Shown here in pieces: positions 26,184-36,503 of a DNA stretch of 64,000 nucleotides; the first letter of the stretch is position 1, and each line of letters starts with the position of its first letter. The translations under genes were made by a program, and so were the position numbers. Under the pieces are notes generated by a model. The model had not been told where the DNA came from, searched no databases, and worked only from the letters and a program-made list of their open reading frames with translations. The stretch spans positions 1-64,000 of the forward strand of contig JBKEHQ010000001.1 in assembly GCA_046710875.1 (NCBI GenBank), given 5' to 3'. Origin of the DNA: MGIIb-O3 sp046710875 (GTDB lineage Archaea > Thermoplasmatota > Poseidoniia > Poseidoniales > Thalassarchaeaceae).

Positions 26184-27923
26184 TTGGTCAGTGAAAATAA
26201 CATAGAACCGGAATTTGATATTCAACCTGGTGATCTTGGGGGCTTAATGGCTCGTTATGCCCACATACGAGTTTGGGTCGAAGCTTTTGAGAAGAAACAT
26301 GGTACAAGGCCTATTTATTATGGTTGGTTAGACAGTGGTGCAAGAAAGATTGAGCCATGTAACTTAATTTATGCTACAAGACCCCCTTGTTTTGCTCACG
26401 TTTACAAGCCATTAGTTGGTGAAGACGAGGCAGGAGCAACTCTTTGGTTCGGTCTGGAACCAACTTTAGAAAACGATGAAGAAGAAGAAATCAAAGATCA
26501 AATTGTTGAGAGATTATTGAGAGATGCCCCTCAGGCTGAAAGATTTGATGATGATAAACAATTTATTGATATGTTAGATATGATGATAGAGAAAACCTGT
26601 AAAGTAGGTACAAACCCTCTATTGAATAATCCTCTCATAGCTCAAGCCAGAGAATTAATTGGGTTGGGAGAAGCACCAATATATGTTACCGAAGATCAGT
26701 TAGAACGGCTAAAATATGTTATTGCTAGGGACTTAGTAAAAAATGGACCTCTAGAAACTCTACTTTCTGATGAGCAATTAGAAGATATTCACTCCGTTGG
26801 TTTATCTAGGATAATAATGGATCATAAAGTATTCAAATCTGTTATATCAAATATTAGATTTAAAGATTCAGCAGTTTTGAACCAATATCTTCGTTCGATG
26901 TCGGAAAGAATAGGAAGACCTGTTTCAGATTCAAAACCTATCATAGATGGTTCATTATTAGATGGCTCAAGAATAAACATAATTTACAGTGACGATGTAT
27001 CTATTTCAGGACCTTCTTTTACAATTAGAAAATTCGCTGAAGAAACTATTTCAATTATTCAATTAATAAAATGGGGAACTTTATCGGCCCAACAAGCTGC
27101 ATATATTTGGCTAGGTTTACAATTCGGGCAGTCGATGTTAGTATCAGGAGAGACTGCTTCTGGAAAAACAACTACATTGAATGCTATTTTACCATTCGTT
27201 GACCATCAAGTAAAGATATATTCTGCTGAAGATACTCCGGAGGTAAAAGTTTCACATAAGTTATGGCAACGACTAGTAACTAGAGATTCAAAGAATGAAG
27301 AATCTCGAGTTGAAATGTTCGATTTATTGAAAGCTGCACTGCGTTCAAGACCAAGATACATAATAATTGGAGAAATACGTGGTGTAGAGGGAGCAACAGC
27401 GTTCCAAGCAATGCAGACCGGACATCCGGTAATTGGAACGTTTCACGCATCATCAATTGTAAAGATGATTCAAAGATTCACCGGAGATCCAATAAATGTT
27501 CCAACTAGATTTTTTGATAATCTAAATTTTGCTATATTTCAAGAAGTTGTGGAATCAGAAGGCAAAGGAATTGTCAGGAGAGTAACGGGAGTAGACGAAA
27601 TAATAGGATATAATAAGATTGCAGATGGTGTTCTAACGAGAGGTATGTTTGAATGGGACCCAGTTCAAGATGTTCATTATTTTAGAGGCATGTTTCAATC
27701 ATATATTTTAGAAAATAGAATTGCACCATTTATGGGTTTTCAAAATAAAAGATTAATTTATGATGAATTACAAAGAAGGACTGAAGTTATCGAAAGAATG
27801 GTTGAGCGAGATCTAACTCATTTTGATGATGTATTCGATTTACTTGATATATTTTATATTCAAGGTTGGGAACCATTTGTAGAAAATGTTGAAACTTGGG
27901 TGGGTAAAAATCACCAACAGTGA
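26184..27923 (+). CDS. flaI: Archaellum motor ATPase FlaI (ArlI)
   Basis: 579 residues from TTG 26184, with a purine-rich AAAGGGGGG site eight bases upstream. A type II/IV secretion ATPase: Walker A SGETASGKTTT near residue 322, the Asp-box region AEDTPEVKVSHKLWQRLVTR, Walker B YIIIGEIRGVEG near 394, and the His box MQTGHPVIGTFHASS. The N-terminal ~160 residues form the regulatory domain. FlaI is a hexamer that powers both assembly and rotation of the archaellum. It is on average 30-40 residues longer than common homologues, mostly at the C-terminus (VFDLLDIFYIQGWEPFVENV). Confidence 0.95.
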   Translation: MVSENNIEPEFDIQPGDLGGLMARYAHIRVWVEAFEKKHGTRPIYYGWLDSGARKIEPCNLIYATRPPCFAHVYKPLVGEDEAGATLWFGLEPTLENDEEEEIKDQIVERLLRDAPQAERFDDDKQFIDMLDMMIEKTCKVGTNPLLNNPLIAQARELIGLGEAPIYVTEDQLERLKYVIARDLVKNGPLETLLSDEQLEDIHSVGLSRIIMDHKVFKSVISNIRFKDSAVLNQYLRSMSERIGRPVSDSKPIIDGSLLDGSRINIIYSDDVSISGPSFTIRKFAEETISIIQLIKWGTLSAQQAAYIWLGLQFGQSMLVSGETASGKTTTLNAILPFVDHQVKIYSAEDTPEVKVSHKLWQRLVTRDSKNEESRVEMFDLLKAALRSRPRYIIIGEIRGVEGATAFQAMQTGHPVIGTFHASSIVKMIQRFTGDPINVPTRFFDNLNFAIFQEVVESEGKGIVRRVTGVDEIIGYNKIADGVLTRGMFEWDPVQDVHYFRGMFQSYILENRIAPFMGFQNKRLIYDELQRRTEVIERMVERDLTHFDDVFDLLDIFYIQGWEPFVENVETWVGKNHQQ

Positions 27924-27932
27924 GGCATTCTG

Positions 27933-29729
27933 ATGGAATCAAAATTATCAAATTGGCAAATAACTCTTTTACGTTTGGGTATGCCATTTACACAGTATCT
28001 AATTATATTTGCATTGCCTGCTACTATTCTTGCATTAATAGTCGGAGGATTTGTTTCTTACTCTGCAGGCACTTCATTAGAGCTTTTTCCTAAATTAATA
28101 CTCACAATATTGTTCCCAATAATAACTCTGGCTGCAGTTTTACTTTATCCTCTTTCAAATACCTCAAAATTAGCCACTGAAATAGAACAAGATATGCACA
28201 TGTTCATTACTAGAATGGGCATTTTATCTTTAGGTGAACAAGCCGAAAGAGGTATGTTTGATATCCTAAAAGATATGAAGGATTATGGAGCCTTGGCAAA
28301 TGAGGTTCAGGCAATTGAAACTCTCGTAACAAAATGGCATACAAATTTACCAGAAGCTGCCAGGATTGTTGGCAGACAAAGCCCATCTCCAATATGGAGT
28401 GATTTTTTAGATAGAATGTCATTCTCAGTCGAAGTTGGTCAACCAATTGGAGAATTTATGAGAAGCGAGTCTGAAACTTTTGAATCACAATATCAGACAT
28501 TATATGATGCCAGATTAGAACAATTAGACACTTTACGTGAAACCTTTGTTTCTCTTACAACTACAGGAATGTTACTTTTGGTTGTCTCAGGACTCCATCT
28601 TGTGCTATTCCAAGTTGGTGACGGAACTAATGATTTAATTGCAATAATAATTCGAGCAAGGTATGTAATTGGAGCATCTGCATTATTCGCTTTTCTACAA
28701 TTTGGTGCATGGTTTTTGTTTACATTAGTCATACCCGACGAACCCTTATTTGCCAGGCACTCATTTAATACAAAACACAAAATTAATCTTCGCAGAGCAT
28801 GGATTGCTGCTACGTTTTTAGTTACATTTGAATCCTTAGGATTTTTATATGTTCTAGTAACAAGTGATTTCGGTAGTTTATTACTAACCAATTGGAAATA
28901 TTATGGACTTTTCATGATAGCACTAACTATGACGCCATTTTTATTACCATCAATTTTAGTTTCTCGTGAAGAAGTAAAAGTAAGGAGGAGAGATGAAGCC
29001 TTCCCTGAATTCATACGTGCTTTCGGAGGAACAGCCCAAGCACGTAGTGCAGAACCAAGTGCAATGATCAAAGCTCTAAGCAGTATTGATTTTGGTGCTT
29101 TAAGTAGCTCCATTGATCAGTTAGAAAAACGATTAGCAATGAGGATAGATAGTGACTATTCATGGGACTGGTTTGCTGCGGATAATAATTCTATGATGGT
29201 TTCAAGATTTACTAGAGTATTCTTAGAAGGCTCCCAATCTAGTGGGGAGGCTGGAACAGTTGGAGATCTAGTTTCTCAGAGTACAGCAGGATTGCTTGCA
29301 CTAAGAAATAGAAGGGAAATATCTGCTGGAACTATGAGAGGAGTATCTTATGGTATCTTAATAGCGATGATCATTGCTCTAAATATTACAATTGAAATTG
29401 TAGCTGGTTTAGGAGAGCAAATTGCAGAAGTAGCAGCAGGATTACTATCCTCCGGTGCTAGTGGAGCAGGCGCCGGAGATTTAGCAGTTGGATTACCGGT
29501 TCTGACAGATACGGCTGGAGTAGAACAAAACATACTTGTCTTCAATATGACTAGCTCGTTTCTAATTATTGTCGTAATAGTTGTTTTAGGATTTATTACT
29601 GCTAGAATTAAAGGTGGAGGTTTTACCTTATCACTAGGACAAATGATACAAATGATGTGGGTTGCTGCAATCGCCAGTGGAATAAGCGCCTTTGTCCTTA
29701 CTAATTCAGTTGGAGTATTTACAGGCTAA
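27933..29729 (+). CDS. flaJ: Archaellum membrane platform FlaJ (ArlJ)
   Basis: 598 residues. It has about nine hydrophobic segments in the T2SF/GspF arrangement. Two lie near the N-terminus (about 20-40, 52-72). Clusters follow around 208-225, 245-265, 290-310, 320-340 and 470-500, and the last lie at 535-595. The two cytoplasmic loops contain the conserved LSLGEQAERGMFDIL and FGGTAQARSAEPSAMIKALS motifs. FlaJ is the integral membrane core on which FlaI and FlaH dock. ATG 27933 lies nine bases after the flaI stop. A long Gly/Ala-rich loop (around 500-520) is not usual and may be lineage-specific. Confidence 0.93.
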   Translation: MESKLSNWQITLLRLGMPFTQYLIIFALPATILALIVGGFVSYSAGTSLELFPKLILTILFPIITLAAVLLYPLSNTSKLATEIEQDMHMFITRMGILSLGEQAERGMFDILKDMKDYGALANEVQAIETLVTKWHTNLPEAARIVGRQSPSPIWSDFLDRMSFSVEVGQPIGEFMRSESETFESQYQTLYDARLEQLDTLRETFVSLTTTGMLLLVVSGLHLVLFQVGDGTNDLIAIIIRARYVIGASALFAFLQFGAWFLFTLVIPDEPLFARHSFNTKHKINLRRAWIAATFLVTFESLGFLYVLVTSDFGSLLLTNWKYYGLFMIALTMTPFLLPSILVSREEVKVRRRDEAFPEFIRAFGGTAQARSAEPSAMIKALSSIDFGALSSSIDQLEKRLAMRIDSDYSWDWFAADNNSMMVSRFTRVFLEGSQSSGEAGTVGDLVSQSTAGLLALRNRREISAGTMRGVSYGILIAMIIALNITIEIVAGLGEQIAEVAAGLLSSGASGAGAGDLAVGLPVLTDTAGVEQNILVFNMTSSFLIIVVIVVLGFITARIKGGGFTLSLGQMIQMMWVAAIASGISAFVLTNSVGVFTG

Positions 29730-29788
29730 CTCCTTTTTAGCGCTGATATATAGGAATCTTGATGATTGATGTTTAGGTGCTTCAATTG

Positions 29789-30790
29789 ATGGATGTCAAC
29801 TCTGCAGTCGATTTTCTAAGACTATTATTGTTATATTCATGCTTACTAATAGCCGCCAAATCGGATATATCAAAATTCTTAGTAAAAAATAAACATTGGA
29901 TATACTTTTCTCCATTTGCAATTATATTACTAATTTTAGATATGATCATATCCAAGTCTTCAATTTGGAATATTTTTATGATTTTTACATTAGTATCCAT
30001 AGCAGCCTCTTCATTAGGTATCGTTCCAAATATTAAGCAAATTACTACTTTTAATCTAATAAATTATTGTGTAATAATTTGTTATATTTTAGGATTCATG
30101 GGGATAATCAATGGAATATTCCATTATACTCAAATAGACTACTATTCCCTAATTCTTCAAACAGAAAGTCATAATGTAACATTATGGTGGACACTAGTGT
30201 TTGCATCAATATCGATGATTTTCTATATGTTTGTTTGGAGATATGGATTAATTCAAGGAGGGGCAGATGTCAAAGCTCTTATTTGGACTACACTTTTAAT
30301 TCCTAGTTGGGCATTTATTCCTCAGCCCTATATTTATCAAACTACATTGATTGAAAGAGAGGACATAATAGTGCAATTACCTCCATCTTTTGTATTATTT
30401 CTATGGGGAAGTAGTGTTTTTATTATTGCACCTATTATATATTTAATTAGAAATACTCTAGAAAATAATATAAAATCATTATCGGACTTAAAAGTAGCAT
30501 GGCATGCAAGAAAAGTCTTATTATCAGAGATTTCAGGAAATAAATTCTGGATCTTATCTGAAATTATAATGGACGATAATGAACAATATATTGATACTAA
30601 AAATCGAATTTTACCTGATATAAATAATGAAAATAAAAGTATCCAAGAAAGAATTGATGAATTTAAAAAATATGATATTGAAAAAATATGGGTCACAAAC
30701 AAGTATCCATTTATGGGGTATCTTTTCTTTGCAATATTTCCATTAATTATCTTTGGAGATCCAATTGCAATAATTTTAACATTAATATAA
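29789..30790 (+). CDS. flaK: Prearchaellin peptidase FlaK (ArlK)
   Basis: 333 residues from ATG 29789; an in-frame GTG four codons upstream (29777) is an alternative. An aspartic membrane protease with about seven helices. The first catalytic Asp is in AAKSDISKFLVKNKHW (about residues 23-38) and the second in the GxGD-type motif GGADVKAL near residue 157. It removes class III signal peptides from archaellins, here between G and SIGIG in both copies. A soluble extension after the GGAD motif (about 225-300) is longer than in Methanococcus FlaK. It ends one base before the polD large subunit stop on the other strand. Confidence 0.88.
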   Translation: MDVNSAVDFLRLLLLYSCLLIAAKSDISKFLVKNKHWIYFSPFAIILLILDMIISKSSIWNIFMIFTLVSIAASSLGIVPNIKQITTFNLINYCVIICYILGFMGIINGIFHYTQIDYYSLILQTESHNVTLWWTLVFASISMIFYMFVWRYGLIQGGADVKALIWTTLLIPSWAFIPQPYIYQTTLIEREDIIVQLPPSFVLFLWGSSVFIIAPIIYLIRNTLENNIKSLSDLKVAWHARKVLLSEISGNKFWILSEIIMDDNEQYIDTKNRILPDINNENKSIQERIDEFKKYDIEKIWVTNKYPFMGYLFFAIFPLIIFGDPIAIILTLI

Positions 30791-30791
30791 A

Positions 30792-33700
30792 TTAAAAGAA
30801 ATCATCCAATGTCATTACAGTTACAAAATCATTATTGAATAACGAATCCACGCTATCTGATGTCCAATATACTCTCTGTTTAGTATACATATCTACTCCA
30901 AATTCTTCAATTACATCTTTAGTAATTTGAATATATTTTTTTACAGCCCCCTTTGATACTGTCAATACTACATTACCATTGCACATCGATCCATCATCGC
31001 CCCTAGAAATAGTATCAAAACCACTTCTAATGGTTTTTCTTTGAATGCACTTTCCTGCAAGTGGCATTCTTCTGTACTTCTCACCACATTTAACACATCT
31101 AACAGACTGCCTGGTAAATGCCATCATATTTCCTCTCATGTCTGGTAAAAAATGTGATTGAATTACCTTTGATGCAACTAAAGTTGCATCAACAGCACGT
31201 AAGCGTTTTCCAAGGTTTAATTGACCATCCATTTTGTCTTTCATACTTTTTAGTGTTTTATATGAGGAGTTTTTTGGTCCAGCATCCAGGGGTCCAGAAT
31301 CATGTGTCCACCCATATCCTCGTTTATCTCCAATTGAACCTTCTCTATGTGAAACTAAATCGACCATATTCATCATTTCACTTGGATGTGGTTGAGTAAG
31401 CGTCGATTCATAAAACGAACTAGAATAACTCCATGAACAATCGACATTAAGTGCTTCTTTATCTATTTCACTTGGATTTATTCTTGTTGAAAGTACAAGT
31501 GGAGCATCCATCTGACCCCCTCTTCCTGATGGTAAAATAGATCTTGAAAAGTTAAGTAAACCATCTAAGAGAAGCATAATACTATCTTCATCTCCATCAC
31601 AATTTCGTCTTTTAGCAGCGTGGAATAATGGGTGAGCATATCCTGCTGAGGCCTTCGTCCATCCAATTATTCTACATAGTACCCCTCCTGAAGTATGCGG
31701 GGCAAGGCCAATTCCCAACTGACCTACTAAGTCTAATTCATGTTTAACATTATAGAACGGCTCCATTTTATAAAATCTTACTAGCAACTCATCTACAAAT
31801 TTACATGTTGAAATTAAATGCTCTTTACCATTAATTGATGGTATGAAATCCTGTGGATATAACTCTAGTATTTGATCGTCAGATTTTAATTGTTTTCCAA
31901 ACATATCATACTTATAGCCTAAATTATATAATTTCTTCCAAGGAGTACCAATCTCTGATGGTTTAAAATGCGTTACTGGTACATCTATCATATCATATCT
32001 GGCCGTACCATCTCTAAATACTGATAAATTATGCTTCGCCCTCAATATTCCTTTTTCAATTGGTTCAGGTGTTTGTAATTTTGAAATTAATTCTTTCATA
32101 GCTTTAATTCTTATTGGAAGACGTTCTAAATTTAAAGACCTTCTTTTCACTTCTAGTATCGATTCTATGGGTACATTAGTTCTTTCTCCTAGCCTTCTAC
32201 GTTGTTGATTTTTATTATTTCTTACTACAGTTCTTCCTCCACATTCAATGGGATCAGATTGATCAACTCTATTATGACAAATTATATGCCCTGAACTCTT
32301 TCCACATTTTTTACACGTTCTTGGAGACATTTCCACAGTTATTGATACTTTATTGGATGCTTGTTGCATTAGTCTCTGCGGCCCGCCAGATCCTCCGATA
32401 GGGTACAATGAATGTACCATTGGTTTCATCTCTCTAATTCCAGATTTTTCAGGTCTACCCATTCTTGCTCCAATTCTGCAAGGAACTGCATCTTCCCACC
32501 GGATAGAAGATAAATTTCTTACTAACCATAATGTTTTATCTACATCATCATCATCTATCAATTTCATTGCATTCTGATATATTTGCATGTCGCTTGGCCC
32601 ATTATCAATTATTTTACTTGCTGCTATTTCTCCAGATTTTTCTGTCTCAGATGCCTCTAATCCAGATTGCATTGCCCTTGTAGTGGCTTCTCGCCTGGCT
32701 TCTTCTCTATTTTCTCTAAGAATTTTAGACCTTTCATTTTCTTCATCAATTATAATAATAGAACTTTTTAATTTTGATAATCTATCCTTAACATAAGGCT
32801 CATAATCAGAATTTTTAATTATTTTATTATTAGTAATTTTTAATCCAAGACCATAAAGTAATCCTTCCCAATAACGAGGTATGATTATGTCTGCACCCTG
32901 ATGATGATGCTCTAATCCCAATGTCATTAACGCACATTTTATGACTCCATGTACTTTTATTTCAGATGTTTTGGGGAACTGATTAATTACTTCGTCAGGA
33001 ATCAATCCTTCCAATTCATTACCAATATTCCAATTTTTAACAACATTATTTAGTCGTAATTTACCTTTATTAACTTGTGATTTAAGTAATTCTTCAACCA
33101 ATATTGGAATCACTGAAATTGGTAAATCAGACCACCAAATATTCCATGGTGGAGGAACTGCTGTGCCAAAATTTTCTGATATCTTACATACTTGATCCCA
33201 ATTTAACTGATATGTTCGTAAAAAATTAATCCATTCTCTTTTACGCCAATTCCTATCAATTTGTCTCTCTCCTCCTCTATTAATGGCCCCTGTAAAAGGA
33301 ATACCTAAAGGAAACTTTTTCTTATTTATTCCTAAAATACTGGCTAAAGAGATAATTTTATCAGGGTGATCTAAAGCTTCTGCAAGGTCAGCAGCCCACC
33401 AATCCTTCGAATATGAAGATGGTACTAAATTTTTATTATTTTCTAGGAATTCTCCAAATCCTAATAATATTTCACCCGAATCCCATATGGAATGTATCTT
33501 ATTCTCAGTATCTTTCCATCCTTCAAGAGTTTTAATTAGTTTAAAATTTCCATTTATTTCTAATATTAATGGGCCATCAATTTCTATACACGGAGTTACC
33601 GCACACGCTTTCCCAGGTCTTTCCATTTTCATCTGAGTCCCAACAGATAAAAATCCACCCATCGCTTCCATAGTAATTGGATTAATTCCTGCTGCTGCTA

Positions 33701-34760
33701 ATCCAGTAACTCTACTTCTACCATATCGTAACCGAAACCCTCCAGGTTCTCCAGGTTCTCCAAAAATTGGCCTCCCAGCAATAACATCATCCATATATCT
33801 GGTAATTTTTGGAATATTTCTGGACTCAAAAATTACATCCTTTTCCTTTTCTTTTCCCTTATTAGCAAAATCTGAGATGAATTCCCATCCTGTAATTTTT
33901 AATCTTTCTACATGTTTCTTGATTTTTGGAGCTTTAAGGCACAAACCTTCTCCAATGACTAACATCACTCCACCCCTTATCCTTGTCCTGGATGTCCCAT
34001 TAGAATTTATTACGTTGCGAACTTCCTTGAAACCTGCACATTCATTTTTTTCTGTTTCCTCTCCATTAATCATAACTGGACATGCTCTAACAATTGTCTC
34101 AATCTCTTCGGGGGGCGGTTTATACTGTAATCCAACACGATAAAGTCCAAATTCTTCTTTGACTCTTTCAACTTCATCTGTGGTTGGAATATATCTGCCG
34201 ACACCCAACTCTCTCCGTATCATATCGCCAATTAGCACACCGAGTGCTTGTGCAGTCCCTCCTGCAGCACGAATAGGGCCACAGAAGTCTATAGATAGAA
34301 ATTCAGAGCCATCAACATTGTTTAGAATCCTAACATCTCCAATACCTTCCAATGGGGCTACTAAAACAGCTTCAGTGAGGACGGCTAATCCAACTCTCAA
34401 ACCACAGTCAATTGATATTTGCAAATCTTTAGTTTCCTCAAATTTACTTTTTGCAACATCAACCCCTATCTTTATTGATGCTGTTTCCCTATCATGTTCT
34501 TTCAATAGTTTTCTTAAGTCATGTTCGATTGACAGATCTTTCAAGTAATCTTTCTGAAGAAGTTTTTCAGTCCTACTCGCGAGATCAGAAGCCCTTGGAA
34601 TTTCTATATAATTTTCAAAGTCTAAGTTTTTTAATTTAGCCCTTGATGCCAAATTATATACTTCTTCAGTCTTATCATCTAGCCATTGCTGATACCTCTG
34701 AATTTCTCCCTCTAGAATTTCAGAATCATATGTTTCAGTTACCGAATTTTTTATTGACAT
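30792..34760 (-). CDS. polC: DNA polymerase D (PolD/Pol II) large catalytic subunit DP2
   Basis: 1322 residues, at the long end for DP2. Conserved motifs are intact: IDFCGPIRAAGGTAQALGVL near residue 155, GGFRLRYGRSRVTGLAAAGI near 340, AKRRNCDGDEDSIMLLLDGL near 1045-1065 and GRGGQMDAPLVLST, which include the double-psi beta-barrel catalytic Asp residues. Two zinc clusters are visible: CKKCGKSSGHIIC with later CGG near residues 815-840, and CVKCGEKYRR with AGKC near 1220-1240. No intein interrupts the NCDGDEDS site, where many DP2 genes carry one. It needs the DP1 subunit, encoded elsewhere, for replication. It starts at ATG 34760, divergent from pyrE. Confidence 0.95.
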   Translation of the reverse strand: MSIKNSVTETYDSEILEGEIQRYQQWLDDKTEEVYNLASRAKLKNLDFENYIEIPRASDLASRTEKLLQKDYLKDLSIEHDLRKLLKEHDRETASIKIGVDVAKSKFEETKDLQISIDCGLRVGLAVLTEAVLVAPLEGIGDVRILNNVDGSEFLSIDFCGPIRAAGGTAQALGVLIGDMIRRELGVGRYIPTTDEVERVKEEFGLYRVGLQYKPPPEEIETIVRACPVMINGEETEKNECAGFKEVRNVINSNGTSRTRIRGGVMLVIGEGLCLKAPKIKKHVERLKITGWEFISDFANKGKEKEKDVIFESRNIPKITRYMDDVIAGRPIFGEPGEPGGFRLRYGRSRVTGLAAAGINPITMEAMGGFLSVGTQMKMERPGKACAVTPCIEIDGPLILEINGNFKLIKTLEGWKDTENKIHSIWDSGEILLGFGEFLENNKNLVPSSYSKDWWAADLAEALDHPDKIISLASILGINKKKFPLGIPFTGAINRGGERQIDRNWRKREWINFLRTYQLNWDQVCKISENFGTAVPPPWNIWWSDLPISVIPILVEELLKSQVNKGKLRLNNVVKNWNIGNELEGLIPDEVINQFPKTSEIKVHGVIKCALMTLGLEHHHQGADIIIPRYWEGLLYGLGLKITNNKIIKNSDYEPYVKDRLSKLKSSIIIIDEENERSKILRENREEARREATTRAMQSGLEASETEKSGEIAASKIIDNGPSDMQIYQNAMKLIDDDDVDKTLWLVRNLSSIRWEDAVPCRIGARMGRPEKSGIREMKPMVHSLYPIGGSGGPQRLMQQASNKVSITVEMSPRTCKKCGKSSGHIICHNRVDQSDPIECGGRTVVRNNKNQQRRRLGERTNVPIESILEVKRRSLNLERLPIRIKAMKELISKLQTPEPIEKGILRAKHNLSVFRDGTARYDMIDVPVTHFKPSEIGTPWKKLYNLGYKYDMFGKQLKSDDQILELYPQDFIPSINGKEHLISTCKFVDELLVRFYKMEPFYNVKHELDLVGQLGIGLAPHTSGGVLCRIIGWTKASAGYAHPLFHAAKRRNCDGDEDSIMLLLDGLLNFSRSILPSGRGGQMDAPLVLSTRINPSEIDKEALNVDCSWSYSSSFYESTLTQPHPSEMMNMVDLVSHREGSIGDKRGYGWTHDSGPLDAGPKNSSYKTLKSMKDKMDGQLNLGKRLRAVDATLVASKVIQSHFLPDMRGNMMAFTRQSVRCVKCGEKYRRMPLAGKCIQRKTIRSGFDTISRGDDGSMCNGNVVLTVSKGAVKKYIQITKDVIEEFGVDMYTKQRVYWTSDSVDSLFNNDFVTVMTLDDFF

Positions 34761-34902
34761 TCCGTCACCCCCCGTCCAGTCATATAATTCACGACCACAC
34801 TAGGCCGCACAAGAACATTGACTGTAATAATGCCCTTTTTGAGACTTATTTAGGATAACGTTCTTGCCACTCTTACATCTCCCGGATTAAGGTAATGTAC
34901 AG

Positions 34903-35487
34903 ATGACTCCAATCAATGAAGCAAAATTAAACCTTATCAATAAAATAAAAGAACTGGCATATCTATATTCTCCAAATGAACATTTTACATTGGCAAGCGG
35001 ACGTAAAAGCCCTCATTTTTTTGATATGAAGCCAGTTATGATGAATCCGGAATGTGCCCATTTATTGGGAATATTGATTCATGATGCCATCAACGATTTT
35101 GATAGAGTAGATGCCATTGGAGGACTAGAATTGGGCGCTGTTCCATTGACGGGTATAGCCATTGCTAAAGCAGCAAAGGGCTCCAAATTAAAAGGATTTA
35201 TTATTCGTAAAGAGCCAAAAGGTAGAGGAGGAAGGAAGACTGGAAATCCTCCTGGAATTGAGGGAGCAAGTATCACTAAAGGTGAACATATTATTTTACT
35301 TGAAGATGTTACTACAACCGGCGGTTCAGCACTTAAAGCTGCAAAAATTCTTCAAGATATAGGTTGTAAAGTTGTAGGTTGTATAACTATACTAGATAGG
35401 CAAGAAGGAGGAATCGAAGCTTTTGCTGAATCTAATATTCCTCTAATCCCACTAGTACTTAGATCAGATATTTCTGGAGAGAAATAA
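34903..35487 (+). CDS. pyrE: Orotate phosphoribosyltransferase
   Basis: 194 residues. The PRPP-binding motif is LLEDVTTTGGSALKA (about 128-142) and substrate loops are FTLASGRKSPHFFDMKPVM (about 25-43) and FIIRKEPKGRGGRKTG. GGLELGAVPLTGIA gives the typical dimer-interface turn. The enzyme joins orotate to PRPP to form OMP in pyrimidine synthesis. No PyrF or other pyr gene is adjacent. The stop at 35487 is immediately followed by the CsaA-like gene, so the two are cotranscribed. It is divergent from the polD gene with a 142-base gap that probably holds both promoters. Confidence 0.94.
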   Translation: MTPINEAKLNLINKIKELAYLYSPNEHFTLASGRKSPHFFDMKPVMMNPECAHLLGILIHDAINDFDRVDAIGGLELGAVPLTGIAIAKAAKGSKLKGFIIRKEPKGRGGRKTGNPPGIEGASITKGEHIILLEDVTTTGGSALKAAKILQDIGCKVVGCITILDRQEGGIEAFAESNIPLIPLVLRSDISGEK

Positions 35488-35886
35488 ATGTCCCAGCATC
35501 GTATAGATACGGAAGAACTTCCATATCTTCCTGAAAAAATCCCCAAAAAAGAATATTTAGGGATACAAGGATTTTTTTCTCTCGATATGAGGGTCGGAGA
35601 GGTATTAGAGGTTGAACAATTTCCTGAAATGAAAAAACCTTCATATAAAATAAAAGTGAATTTTGGTCCTGTAATTGGTATACTTTGGACTTCAGCACAG
35701 GTTACTAACTATTCAAGAGGAGAATTAATTGGTCGTAAAGTAGTAGGGGCAATTAACTTAGGAGACAAAACTCTCCCAAATGGTTTCATATCCCAATTTC
35801 TAATTCTAGGGGCATTAGAATCTGATGGTACAGTACAACTTTTACAAGTACCATCTAATACGCTTCTTGGCTCAATTATTTCATAG
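35488..35886 (+). CDS. csaA: CsaA-like tRNA-binding domain protein
   Basis: 132 residues. The single OB-fold tRNA-binding domain starts at FFSLDMRVGEVLEVEQFPEM (about 29-48), with VNFGPVIGILWTSAQVTNY and LIGRKVVGAINLGDKTLPN following. The end is VPSNTLLGSIIS, close to the family-typical terminus. This matches CsaA, a dimeric protein proposed as an export chaperone and able to bind tRNA, and the EMAP/Trbp111 domain. A 25-residue N-terminal extension is present. The ATG directly follows the pyrE stop; GGAGAG at 35476 serves as ribosome site. Confidence 0.85.
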   Translation: MSQHRIDTEELPYLPEKIPKKEYLGIQGFFSLDMRVGEVLEVEQFPEMKKPSYKIKVNFGPVIGILWTSAQVTNYSRGELIGRKVVGAINLGDKTLPNGFISQFLILGALESDGTVQLLQVPSNTLLGSIIS

Positions 35887-35953
35887 TAAAATTTCCAATA
35901 TTATATGGTAATAACCGTTATACTCAATAACCTTATTCCATCCCTTACATAAT

Positions 35954-36439
35954 ATGACTTATGTTACAATGACTACAACTCTAGGGGAAATACAGATTGA
36001 ACTCTATACCGAGGATTGTCCAGAAACAACCTCCAACTTTCTAAAGTTAGTAGATGATGGTTTTTATGATGGCTTACATTTTCATCGAATAATTAAAGAT
36101 TTTATGATTCAAGGAGGTTGTCCAAAATCAAAAGACCCCGAAAGCAGAGCTGCAGGTACAGGTGGCCCAGGATGGCAAATACCCTGTGAGGCTTCAGCGC
36201 TTGCAAAAACACATGATAAACCCGGACTCTTTTCTATGGCAAATGCAGGGCCAAATACTGGCGGATCACAATTTTTCTTAACAACCGTTTCAACTCCATG
36301 GTTAGATGGTAAACATGCAGTTTTTGGCGAAGTAGTAAAAGGAATGGATATAGTAAAAGCAATTGAAAACCAATCTACTAATTTTAGAGATAAGCCAGAC
36401 ACACCCCAACAAATAATATCAGTAAAAAGATTAGCTTAG
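35954..36439 (+). CDS. Cyclophilin-type peptidyl-prolyl cis-trans isomerase
   Basis: 161 residues, a single compact cyclophilin domain without signal peptide, so cytoplasmic. Active-site motifs are HFHRIIKDFMIQGG (about 39-52, including the catalytic Arg in FHRII), SMANAGPNTGGSQFFLTT (about 94-111) and WLDGKHAVFGEV (about 116-127). It catalyses proline isomerisation during protein folding. ATG 35954 has no strong Shine-Dalgarno; an AT-rich stretch about 40 bases upstream could be a promoter for a nearly leaderless transcript. The gene follows the CsaA-like gene by 67 bases. Confidence 0.93.
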   Translation: MTYVTMTTTLGEIQIELYTEDCPETTSNFLKLVDDGFYDGLHFHRIIKDFMIQGGCPKSKDPESRAAGTGGPGWQIPCEASALAKTHDKPGLFSMANAGPNTGGSQFFLTTVSTPWLDGKHAVFGEVVKGMDIVKAIENQSTNFRDKPDTPQQIISVKRLA

Positions 36440-36503
36440 TTCAATAATATTTAATTTAACATATAATAATATAGTTTATTAATAATTATTAACTGGGTTA
36501 TGT

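Noticed and set aside
31600..31625. Possible intein at the NCDGDEDS site of the PolD large subunit
   Set aside because: The motif runs uninterrupted into IMLLLDGL, so no intein is inserted.
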